Below are positions 1 through 7,208 of a stretch of 64,000 nt of DNA, one piece after another. Both the position numbers and the translations under genes were made by a program. Origin of the DNA: Poindextera sp035294785. GTDB taxonomy: Bacteria > Pseudomonadota > Alphaproteobacteria > Caulobacterales > Caulobacteraceae. The stretch is taken from assembly GCA_035294785.1 (NCBI GenBank), contig DATGKF010000038.1, positions 1-64,000 on the forward strand, written 5' to 3'. Below the pieces are notes generated by a model. It was not told where the DNA came from. It ran no database searches and saw only the letters and a program-made list of their open reading frames with translations. Positions within the stretch are counted from its first letter, which is position 1; every line of letters starts with the position of its first letter.

Positions 1-1151
1 GCCGCGGTGATCCGCTCGGGCGAGCCCTTGAGCAGGCCGGGAAACACGCGCTCGAACTCGCCGGGATGCGGGGTCAGGACATCGTCCCGATCGAGCACCG
101 AGAAGAGTTCGTCGGGATCGTCGCGGAAGGCGGTCAGCGCATCGGCGTCGATGACGATCGCCGCGCCCGTGCGCGCGAGGGCGAAGAGGTTGGACACGGT
201 CGCCTCGTCCACGCCGGCCGCGGGGCCGATCACGGCGGCGTCGACGTCGGCGGCGGCGGTCTCGAGTTCGACGTCGGTGTCGAACGGCCGAAGCATGATC
301 GCTTCGAGGTGGGCGGCGTTCACGAGCAGCGCGTCCGGCGGCGAGAACAGCGTCACCAGGCCAGCTCCGATCCTGAGGCCCGCTCGCGCCGAGAGCCGGG
401 CCGCGCCGGTGCTCCACATCTCGCCGGAGACCACGATCAGCCGCCCGCGCGAATGCTTGTGCGAACTGGTGGACGGCCACGGAAAACGGGCGAGCCACAG
501 GTCCGGGCCGTTCTCGAACAGGCGCGTCGGCCGGGGCGAGAGGCCGATATCGGCGACCACCACCTCGCCGCAGTGCGAGCGTCCAGGCTCGAGCACATGG
601 GCGATCTTGCGGCGGTGGAAGGTGACGGTGAGAACGGCGTGCGGCGCGTAGCCGAGCGGCTTGCCCGTGTCGCCGGAGAGGCCGGATGGCAGGTCGATGG
701 CGACCAGCGGCGCGGCGCTCGCCTCAGCCGTGCGCAACGCCTCCGCCGGCCCCGCCGCGAGCGGCTTGGAGAGGCCGGCGCCGAACAGGGCGTCGACCAC
801 CAGCTCCGCGGCGCCCGCATCGCCTGGGCGAAGCGGACCCACCGGGCCGTCCCAGGCCCTGGCGGCCTCGGCGGCGTCGCCCCTCAGCGCCTCGCGCTCA
901 CCCTCGAGCGCCACGGTCACGTCGAAGCCGGCGGCCTCGAGCGTCGCGGCGACGACGAACCCGTCGCCGCCGTTGTTCCCCGGCCCGCAGAGGACGAGCG
1001 TCTTGCGCGGCGTCCAGCGCGCCTGGATCGCCTCGGCGACCGCCGCGCCGGCGCGCTGCATCAGGGTGAAGCCCGGCGTTCCGGCCTCGACCGCCGCCCG
1101 ATCCGCCGCGGCCATCTCCGCGACGGTGAGAATGTCGGCTGCGCTGGTCAA
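1..1151 (-). CDS. nnr: Bifunctional NAD(P)H-hydrate epimerase/dehydratase, C-terminus cut off by the window edge
   Basis: Repairs hydrated NADH and NADPH: an N-terminal epimerase domain (YjeF-N) interconverts the R and S hydrates and a C-terminal kinase-fold domain dehydrates the S form using ADP or ATP. The translation begins at a TTG (1151-1149) that overlaps the stop of the upstream phosphatase gene as TTGA, which is why an ATG-only search misses it. Near residue 50 lies the motif CGPGNNGGDGFVVA, the signature of the epimerase half. The proximal part of the second domain follows, with RGRLIVVSG and, near the edge, the motif LTPHPGEF of the dehydratase. About 383 residues are visible; the rest of the catalytic domain lies outside. 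It is last in a minus-strand run of thiolase-like gene, phosphatase, nnr. Confidence 0.9.
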   Translation of the reverse strand, partial: MTSAADILTVAEMAAADRAAVEAGTPGFTLMQRAGAAVAEAIQARWTPRKTLVLCGPGNNGGDGFVVAATLEAAGFDVTVALEGEREALRGDAAEAARAWDGPVGPLRPGDAGAAELVVDALFGAGLSKPLAAGPAEALRTAEASAAPLVAIDLPSGLSGDTGKPLGYAPHAVLTVTFHRRKIAHVLEPGRSHCGEVVVADIGLSPRPTRLFENGPDLWLARFPWPSTSSHKHSRGRLIVVSGEMWSTGAARLSARAGLRIGAGLVTLFSPPDALLVNAAHLEAIMLRPFDTDVELETAAADVDAAVIGPAAGVDEATVSNLFALARTGAAIVIDADALTAFRDDPDELFSVLDRDDVLTPHPGEFERVFPGLLKGSPERITA

Positions 1152-1723
1152 AGCACCTGGGTCTGGGCTTCCGGGCCGCGTTCGATGAGGCGAAGCTCGC
1201 CGTCTTCGACATCGAACACGGTGATCGAACAGTTGTCGGGGCGGAACGTCAGCACCTGGGTCTCTCCGGTGACGCAGGCGACGGCGGCGTTGATGGCGAC
1301 GAAGTGGCTGAACACCGCGGTGTTTTCGTCGAGTTCCGCCAACGCGGCGCCGACAGCGGCCCGCCATGCGTCGTAGTCGATGTCGCCCTTCACGTCGCGC
1401 CAGTGACTTTGAAACGCTTGGCGGAGCCACGGGCCCCGCTCCTCCTCCGCCAACGCCGCCGGACTTGGGATCTCGCCGACGCGTGGCTCGATTTCGACCT
1501 GAACGCCGATCGCGTCGGCGAACGGCTCCGCGGTTTCACGGCAACGGCGGAGCGGCGAGGAGAGCACCCGAACGGGCCGCTCGCCGTCCGGCAGCGCCTT
1601 GAGCGTCTCGGCGGCCGCCCGCGCTTGGCGGTGGCCCGTCGGATCGAGACCGGGATCGGGGTCGGGGTCGGTCCCCCAGCCGCCGGTCGGTTTGCCGTGT
1701 CGGATCACGTAGAGGCGGGCCAT
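1148..1723 (-). CDS. Histidine phosphatase family protein (phosphoglycerate mutase-like)
   Basis: A 191-residue protein of the histidine phosphatase superfamily. The N-terminus reads MARLYVIRHGKPTGG, where the RHG triad carries the phospho-accepting histidine. Further on, SSPLRRCRETAEPFA gives the second arginine motif and FSHFVAINAAV the second catalytic histidine. The length is that of small SixA/CobC-like or broad-specificity phosphatases, and the sequence does not identify the substrate. The ATG lies 5 bases beyond the stop of the upstream thiolase-like gene, and the stop overlaps the TTG start of nnr, so the three are probably co-transcribed. Confidence 0.8.
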   Translation of the reverse strand: MARLYVIRHGKPTGGWGTDPDPDPGLDPTGHRQARAAAETLKALPDGERPVRVLSSPLRRCRETAEPFADAIGVQVEIEPRVGEIPSPAALAEEERGPWLRQAFQSHWRDVKGDIDYDAWRAAVGAALAELDENTAVFSHFVAINAAVACVTGETQVLTFRPDNCSITVFDVEDGELRLIERGPEAQTQVL

Positions 1724-1728
1724 CAGCG

Positions 1729-3270
1729 TCAGTCCGGAACGAAGAGGTTGTGCAGGCCATCGCCCGCGGGGCTCACGCGGCCGTTGCGGCCGACGGATTC
1801 GACCGCCTCGAGCCCGAGCAGCGTTGCTTCATCGTCGGGCGTGTTGGCGACAAAGCGATGACCGTTCGCGTCGCAGCCGATGACGATACCCATGCGCGGC
1901 CCCTCGCGGCGATGGACGACCGTGTAGGTCTCGATCGTTCCCGGGCCGTCGGGATGCTCGATCAGCGCCGGATGCGGCAACGCGTCGATCTGGCGCTGGA
2001 TGACCGCCGGGTCCTCGCGTTCGAACGGCGCCTCGGGCGGATCGGTCGAGTAGATTCCGACCGACTGTTTGGTGAGGAACCAGCCATTGGCGGTGACCAG
2101 GGCTTTCGCGCCCCGCAGCTCCCGCAGCTTGCGCATCATCACCGCGACCGAGTGCATGGCGTAGTTGTTACCCGGCCCGCCCGCGTACGGCAGCCCGCCG
2201 GTGACTGTGAGCCCGCGCGGGTCGTCGAGCGGCAGGCCGAGCTCCGCGGCCGCGATCTCCACCGCGACCGGGAAGCAGGAATAGAGATCGATGAAGTCGA
2301 TCTCGTCGAGGCTGGCGCCGGCCATGTCCAACGCCCGCTGACCCGTCAGGCGGATCGCCGGGCTGGAGTGATAGTTCTGCCGCTCGAGCGTGAACCAGAG
2401 ATCGTGCGCGTCTGCGCAGCCGTGCAGAAAGACGAAGCGGTCCTCGGGCACGCCCAACTCCCGCGCGGTCTTCACGTTGGTGATCAGCACGCCCGCGGAC
2501 TGGTCGACCTCCATGATGGCGTTCAGGTATTTCGGGTAAGGAAATCCTACCATGCGGTTCCGGTCATTGACGGTGACCAGCTCCTCGGGCGAGCGCTCGA
2601 CGCGGAACCAGGCGTCAGGGTTTGCCGCGGCGACCTTTGTGAAGGGCGCGAAGAGCTCGCCCAGCCGCCGTTGGTGCTCGGACACGCTGCGGCCGAGGTG
2701 CGCGCGCAACGCGTTCTCGAACAACGGATAGCTATTGACCGGCACGTGCAGCCAATGCGCCGTTTCCAGAGGCGAGGCGCCCGGCCGCCCGTCGCCGAAC
2801 CGGTCGGGTTCAGGAGCCCCGGGATCGGTTTCGTAGTCGTCGAAGCTGGCGTTGGCGGCCAGCCGCTTGCGTAACGATCCGAGAAACTCCACCCCCACGG
2901 CGAGCGCGAAGGAGGGCTCGCCACCGGCGACGCGGGCGCAGAGCGCGTTGATCAGCTGTTGCGGGGTGTTGCCGCCCATGTGGGTGTAGGGCGCGTAGCA
3001 AGGGTCCGCGCCGAGCGCCTTGGCGAGGGCCAACGGCGGGTTGGTCAGGCGCGGAAAGGGCGCGCGGGCGATGGCGCCGCCGGCGTCGATGGTGAACCCG
3101 CAGACCGCGATCGCATCAAGCTTGGCGAGCGCGTCGGCGCCGAGGCCGGCGTCGGCCGCCGCGCGCTCCGCCGCCGTCAGCAGCATCTTCAACGGCGACG
3201 GCGAGACGTCGGCCGCGCCGCGATAGGTGAACTGGCCCGCCCCGATGAGGACGGGACTGTCGTCGCGCAT
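1729..3270 (-). CDS. Thiolase-like acetyl-CoA acetyltransferase family protein
   Basis: A 513-residue thiolase-fold protein. The beginning, SPVLIGAGQFTYRG, and the middle segment DFIDLYSCFPVAVE are typical of the acetyl-CoA acetyltransferase-like subfamily in alpha- and actinobacteria, which has a C-terminal extension ending in a small OB-like domain (here about residues 410-513). The usual thiolase nucleophile region with a Cys-Ala-Ser/Gly motif is not visible; the corresponding stretch reads THMGGNTPQQLIN, so a classical ping-pong thiolase mechanism is doubtful. It probably acts on acyl-CoAs or lipids, substrate unknown. It is the first gene of a minus-strand set and is preceded by a good -10 element at 3297-3304. 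Confidence 0.7.
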   Translation of the reverse strand: MRDDSPVLIGAGQFTYRGAADVSPSPLKMLLTAAERAAADAGLGADALAKLDAIAVCGFTIDAGGAIARAPFPRLTNPPLALAKALGADPCYAPYTHMGGNTPQQLINALCARVAGGEPSFALAVGVEFLGSLRKRLAANASFDDYETDPGAPEPDRFGDGRPGASPLETAHWLHVPVNSYPLFENALRAHLGRSVSEHQRRLGELFAPFTKVAAANPDAWFRVERSPEELVTVNDRNRMVGFPYPKYLNAIMEVDQSAGVLITNVKTARELGVPEDRFVFLHGCADAHDLWFTLERQNYHSSPAIRLTGQRALDMAGASLDEIDFIDLYSCFPVAVEIAAAELGLPLDDPRGLTVTGGLPYAGGPGNNYAMHSVAVMMRKLRELRGAKALVTANGWFLTKQSVGIYSTDPPEAPFEREDPAVIQRQIDALPHPALIEHPDGPGTIETYTVVHRREGPRMGIVIGCDANGHRFVANTPDDEATLLGLEAVESVGRNGRVSPAGDGLHNLFVPD

Positions 3271-3296
3271 CGCAACCCCTTCTGACGCCCGCGTTT

Positions 3297-3304
3297 GATC
3301 TAGC
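3297..3304 (-). promoter_or_regulatory. Candidate -10 element for the thiolase-phosphatase-nnr transcript
   Basis: Read on the minus strand this is GCTAGATC, an exact match to the Caulobacter housekeeping -10 consensus GCTANAWC, placed 27 bases before the ATG of the thiolase-like gene. No good -35 lies at the ideal distance (a TTGTCAC is 18 bases upstream instead of 10-14), so the call is tentative. Confidence 0.35.
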
Positions 3305-3373
3305 CTAGGGCGGCGCGCGCGGGTGACAAAGCCATTCCTCGCCGCGGAAGGCCGTGGTCAACATTTGGGCGAC

Positions 3374-3394
3374 GGCGCCTTGAATTCAGGCGCC
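3374..3394. repeat. Inverted repeat between the thiolase gene and glnB
   Basis: GGCGCCT (3374-3380) and AGGCGCC (3388-3394) form a 7-bp perfect inverted repeat around the loop TGAATTC. There is no T-run on either side, so it is not an obvious intrinsic terminator. It lies about 120 bases before the glnB start in the divergent intergenic region, where an operator or a 5' UTR hairpin is possible. Confidence 0.4.
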
Positions 3395-3516
3395 CGCTCG
3401 CGTAGGGGCGACCGGCGGACGGCCGCGCCGTCCATCCCCTTGTGAACAGGCGTTTGGGCGTGCTGCTAGCGGGCAACCGGGGCGGCGCCGGCGCCTCAGC
3501 CCCTCAGACCCGCCCG

Positions 3517-3855
3517 ATGAAGAAAATCGAAGCCATCATCAAGCCGTTCAAACTCGACGAGGTGAAGGAGGCGCTGCAGGAACTCGGCGTGCAGGGCATG
3601 ACCGTGCTCGAGGCCAAGGGCTATGGCCGCCAGAAGGGCCACACCGAGCTCTATCGCGGGGCGGAGTACGTCGTGGACTTCCTGCCGAAGATCAAGATCG
3701 AGGTGGTGATCGCCGACGACCAGGCCCAGGCCGCCATCGACGTGATCCAGACCGCCGCCCGCACCGGCCGCATCGGCGACGGCAAGATCTTCGTCTCCGA
3801 CATCACCGAGGTCGTCCGCATCCGCACCGGCGAAGTCGGAGCGGCGGCCATCTAA
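3517..3855 (+). CDS. glnB: Nitrogen regulatory protein P-II
   Basis: A trimeric cytosolic PII signal protein that integrates 2-oxoglutarate, ATP/ADP and glutamine status and controls glutamine synthetase adenylylation and NtrB. I chose the ATG at 3517, which gives MKKIEAIIKPFKLDEVKEAL and the family length of 112 residues; the open frame continues upstream but that part is not family-like. Tyr51, the uridylylation site, lies in TELYRGAEY of the T-loop, and the B- and C-loop motifs TAARTGRIGDGKIFV and RIRTGE are intact. It is followed 36 bases later by glnA, the standard alphaproteobacterial glnB-glnA operon. Confidence 0.97.
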   Translation: MKKIEAIIKPFKLDEVKEALQELGVQGMTVLEAKGYGRQKGHTELYRGAEYVVDFLPKIKIEVVIADDQAQAAIDVIQTAARTGRIGDGKIFVSDITEVVRIRTGEVGAAAI

Positions 3856-3891
3856 CCGCGCATCATCGAACGCAAAGGGGATTTGAGACCT

Positions 3892-5301
3892 ATGGCGAGC
3901 TACAAGGATATCCTGAACGAAATCAAAGAGAAGGAGGTGAAGTACGTCGATGTCCGCTTCACCGACATGCGCGGCAAGCTGCAGCACGTCACCTTCGACA
4001 TCGCCCTCGTCGACGAGGACTTCCTGACCGACGGGACCATGTTCGACGGCTCCTCCATCGCCGGCTGGAAGGCGATCAACGAGTCGGACATGAAACTGCG
4101 GCCGGACCTGACGACCGCCTACATCGACCCGTTTTACCAGCAGACGACGATGTTCCTGTTCTGCGACGTCCTGAACCCGGACACCAACGAGCCTTACAAC
4201 CGCGACCCGCGCTCGATCGCCAAGCTGGCGCTGAACTACGTGCAGTCGTCCGGCGTCGGCGACACGGTCTATTTCGGGCCGGAAGCGGAGTTCTTCATCT
4301 TCGACGACGTGCGCTGGACGACGGAGCCGCACGCCACCGGCTACGCCTTCGACTCCAGCGAGCTGCCGGCCAACACCGGCAAGTCGTACGAGGAAGGCAA
4401 CATGGGCCACCGCCCGGTGACCAAGGGCGGCTATTTCCCCGTCAACCCGATCGACTCAGCCCAGGACCTGCGCGGCGAGATGCTGGGCGTGATGGGCGAG
4501 CTCGGCATGGAGCCGGAGAAGCACCACCACGAGGTGGCGCCGGCCCAGCACGAACTGGGGCTGAAGTTCGCCGACCTGTTGACCATGGGCGACCGGTTGC
4601 AGCTCTACAAATACGTGATCCACAACGTCGCCGCCGCCTACGGCAAGACGGCCACCTTCATGGCCAAGCCGTACTTCGGCGACAACGGCTCCGGCATGCA
4701 CTGCCACCAGTCGATCTGGAAGGGCGGCAAGCCGATGTTCGCCGGCGACAAGTACGCGGGCCTGTCGCAGACCTGCCTGTGGTACATCGGCGGCATCATC
4801 AAGCACGCCAAGGCGATCAACGCCTTCTCGAACTCGACCACCAACTCCTACAAGCGCCTCGTGCCTGGCTACGAGGCGCCGGTGAAGCTGGCCTACTCGG
4901 CCCGCAACCGGTCGGCGTCGATCCGCGTGCCGTACGTGGCGAGCCCGAAGGGCAAGCGCATCGAGGTCCGCTTCCCGGACCCCATGGGCAACCCCTACCT
5001 CACCTTCGTCGCCATGCTCATGGCTGGCCTCGACGGGATCGAAAACAAGCTCGATCCGGGCGGCCCGCTGGACAAGAACCTCTACGACCTGCCGCCGCGC
5101 GAACAGAAGCGTGTGCCGGAAGTCTGCGGCTCGCTCACCGAGGCGCTGGACAATCTCGACAAGGACCGCGCCTTCCTGAAGAAGGGCGGTGTGATGACCG
5201 ACGACTTCATCGACGCCTACATCGAGCTGAAAAAGGAAGAAGTCGCGCGGCTGCAGCTGCACCCGCACCCGGTCGAATTCGACATGTACTACAAGTGCTA
5301 A
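3892..5301 (+). CDS. glnA: Glutamine synthetase type I
   Basis: Makes glutamine from glutamate, ammonia and ATP as a cytosolic dodecamer; the entry point of ammonia assimilation. The ATG at 3892, after an AAAGGGGA ribosome site, gives 469 residues, the usual GSI-beta length. Visible motifs are FDGSSIAGWKAI near the N-terminus, the metal-binding segment FGPEAEFFIFDD, the ATP-site region HHEVAPAQHELGLKF, GSGMHCHQSIWK and PYLTFVAML. The adenylylation tyrosine is Tyr398 (397 in numbering without Met) in the context KNLYDLPPRE, so the enzyme should be regulated by GlnE. It sits directly downstream of glnB and ends before a strong hairpin terminator. Confidence 0.98.
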   Translation: MASYKDILNEIKEKEVKYVDVRFTDMRGKLQHVTFDIALVDEDFLTDGTMFDGSSIAGWKAINESDMKLRPDLTTAYIDPFYQQTTMFLFCDVLNPDTNEPYNRDPRSIAKLALNYVQSSGVGDTVYFGPEAEFFIFDDVRWTTEPHATGYAFDSSELPANTGKSYEEGNMGHRPVTKGGYFPVNPIDSAQDLRGEMLGVMGELGMEPEKHHHEVAPAQHELGLKFADLLTMGDRLQLYKYVIHNVAAAYGKTATFMAKPYFGDNGSGMHCHQSIWKGGKPMFAGDKYAGLSQTCLWYIGGIIKHAKAINAFSNSTTNSYKRLVPGYEAPVKLAYSARNRSASIRVPYVASPKGKRIEVRFPDPMGNPYLTFVAMLMAGLDGIENKLDPGGPLDKNLYDLPPREQKRVPEVCGSLTEALDNLDKDRAFLKKGGVMTDDFIDAYIELKKEEVARLQLHPHPVEFDMYYKC

Positions 5302-5324
5302 CGGCGCACTCCTAAGAGGACTTG

Positions 5325-5360
5325 AGGGCCGCGGGCGTATGCCTCGCGGCCCTTTCGTTT
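5325..5360 (+). terminator. Intrinsic terminator after glnA
   Basis: AGGGCCGCG (5325-5333) pairs perfectly with CGCGGCCCT (5345-5353), nine base pairs extended by a G-T and a G-C pair inside, followed by TTTCGTTT. It lies 24 bases after the glnA stop and would end the glnB-glnA transcript. Confidence 0.85.
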
Positions 5361-5459
5361 GCATGGGCCAATGCCCGCCTCAGCGAGATGACAGGCAATT
5401 CACTCTCGCTCCCACGACATTTGCCGTAGAGAGCGGGTCCGCAACATCGGGAGGACTGC

Positions 5460-6134
5460 TTGGACCGGCGAACCTTGCTGGGCGGCCTAATGGCCGCCGG
5501 CGCGATCACCCTTCCCTCCGCTGTATGGGCGGCGACTCAGTCGGTGAAGCTCAGCCAGGCGTTCGCGTACCTCAGCGACTATCTGTCGATGACGCCGGCC
5601 AAGCGCGACCGGTTCCACATGGCTTTCTACGCGGTCCGCGACCGCAAGTTCGCCCCCGACCTCAAGGCCGTCGTGGTCGGCCCGGACGGCAAGCGCACGC
5701 CGCTGGTCCTCGACCGCAGCGCCAAGGTCGTCCAACTCCCGAACCTCGCTCAGCTCCGGTCGAGCACGCTGGAAGCCGACGCCGCGCCGGGCGAGAAGGT
5801 CGGCCTCGCGCTCGAGCTCGAGCCGAACCTGCCGGTCGGCGAGCGCTTCGATGCGATCGCGCTGGCGGCCTCGATCGCGCAGTGCGAAGCCGCCGTGGCC
5901 AGCATCGCCGGGGTGCTGAGTTTCGCCGCGCCGAAGATCGTCGCCGCGCTGTTTCCCGGCGCCGGCTCCGGCCAGGCGCTGCTCGAAAACGGTCGCGCGC
6001 AAGCGCTGCCGACGACGAACAACCGGTTCTACGGCCCGGCGCCCTACTTCGAGCCGGGGTCGATCGCCGGCGCGCGCACGATCGTTCTGGCCCACACGCC
6101 CAGCCGCGTTCTCATGAGCGGCCATCCGAAGTAG
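5460..6134 (+). CDS. Exported protein of unknown function with a Tat-like signal
   Basis: A 224-residue protein starting with TTG at 5460, 4 bases beyond a GGGAGGA ribosome site. The first 25 residues read MDRRTLLGGLMAAGAITLPS and end at AVWAA, a twin-arginine-type leader, so the mature protein is probably periplasmic and possibly folded before export. The rest has two regions: a beta-rich part (about 60-135, with DGKRTPL and NLPVGERFD) and an Ala-rich part (about 135-180). Repeated references to uncharged surface (FYGPAPYFEPGS) near the C-terminus give no family I recognise. It lies alone between the glnA terminator and a lipoprotein hydrolase 27 bases downstream. Confidence 0.7.
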   Translation: MDRRTLLGGLMAAGAITLPSAVWAATQSVKLSQAFAYLSDYLSMTPAKRDRFHMAFYAVRDRKFAPDLKAVVVGPDGKRTPLVLDRSAKVVQLPNLAQLRSSTLEADAAPGEKVGLALELEPNLPVGERFDAIALAASIAQCEAAVASIAGVLSFAAPKIVAALFPGAGSGQALLENGRAQALPTTNNRFYGPAPYFEPGSIAGARTIVLAHTPSRVLMSGHPK

Positions 6135-6161
6135 CGTGCTTCGCCTCGACCGAGGCGCCGC

Positions 6162-7175
6162 ATGAACCGCCGGACTCTGACCGCCGCCAACCGCGCGAGG
6201 GCTCTGGTCCTGGCCGCAGCGCTTGTCGCCGCCGGCTGCACGCCGCTCGTCGAGCGACCGCTGACGCCGCCGGCCGGGTTCGCCGGTCCGCGGCTGGAGA
6301 GCGACGCGGTGGTCAGCTTCGACGGAACGCGGCTTGGCCTAGCGACGTACCTGCCCGCCGGCGGCAGCGAGCCCTGGGCGGTCATCGTCGGGGTGCACGG
6401 GCTGAACAGCTACGCCCGCGCCTATCATGAGGCCGGGCCCTACTGGGCCGCGCACGGCGTGGCCGTCTACGCCTACGACCAGCGCGGCTTCGGCCGATCG
6501 CCCGGCCGCGGACACTGGGCCGGCGAGGCGCTGTTCACCGAGGACCTGCGCACAGTCTGCGCCCTCGTCCGCCAGCGCTATCCGCACGCCGTCATCGCCG
6601 TGGCGGCGACCAGCATGGGCGGGTCGGTGGCGATCGAAGCCTTCGCCGCAGACCGGCCGCCGACGGCCGACCGGCTGATCCTGCTGGCGCCTGAGGTCTC
6701 CGGCTGGTCCGACCGCTCGCCGGCCTACGAGGCCACCGTCTGGACGGTCGCGCACGTCGCGCCCGGCGCACGGTTCACGCCGCCGGACTGGCTGTTGCGT
6801 CGCCTGCAAGGGACCGACAACACCGAGGAACTGGCCAGCGCCCGCCGCGATCCGCTCATGACCTGGCGGATGCGGCCGGACGAGTTCTACGGCCTCGCCA
6901 ACCTCTCCGAGCGAGCGGCGCACGACACCGCCCGGCTGAAGGTTCCGACCGCCTACCTCTTCGGAGTGAAGGACCGCATCGAGCCTTTGACAGCGACCGA
7001 GCGCGCCGCGGCCGCGCTGCCGCCGGGCGATGTGACGGCCGATTATCCGGAAGGCTGGCACCTCCTGCTGCTCGATCATCACCGCCAGCGGGTCTTCGAC
7101 GACATCCTCGGGTTCCTGCGTGACCCGGCCCAACCGCTCGCCTCGCACCCCTCGCCTATTCCGCGGCCGAACTGA
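6162..7175 (+). CDS. Alpha/beta hydrolase, predicted lipoprotein (monoacylglycerol lipase-like)
   Basis: A 337-residue alpha/beta hydrolase of the serine aminopeptidase S33/Hydrolase_4 type. The N-terminus carries a lipoprotein signal ending in LVAAGC, so it should be anchored in the envelope through Cys23 or so. Family motifs in order: GVHGLNSYARAYHE, the monoglyceride-lipase pattern YAYDQRGFGRSPGRGHW, the nucleophile elbow with Ser151 in TSMGGS, the acid in FGVKDRIEPL and the histidine in EGWHLLLLD. The reaction is hydrolysis of an ester such as a monoacylglycerol or lysophospholipid; the substrate cannot be fixed from sequence. It may be read with the upstream exported protein (27-base gap). 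Confidence 0.8.
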   Translation: MNRRTLTAANRARALVLAAALVAAGCTPLVERPLTPPAGFAGPRLESDAVVSFDGTRLGLATYLPAGGSEPWAVIVGVHGLNSYARAYHEAGPYWAAHGVAVYAYDQRGFGRSPGRGHWAGEALFTEDLRTVCALVRQRYPHAVIAVAATSMGGSVAIEAFAADRPPTADRLILLAPEVSGWSDRSPAYEATVWTVAHVAPGARFTPPDWLLRRLQGTDNTEELASARRDPLMTWRMRPDEFYGLANLSERAAHDTARLKVPTAYLFGVKDRIEPLTATERAAAALPPGDVTADYPEGWHLLLLDHHRQRVFDDILGFLRDPAQPLASHPSPIPRPN

Positions 7176-7208
7176 GCGCAGCGTTCGAATCGCTGCTACA
7201 CCACGCCC

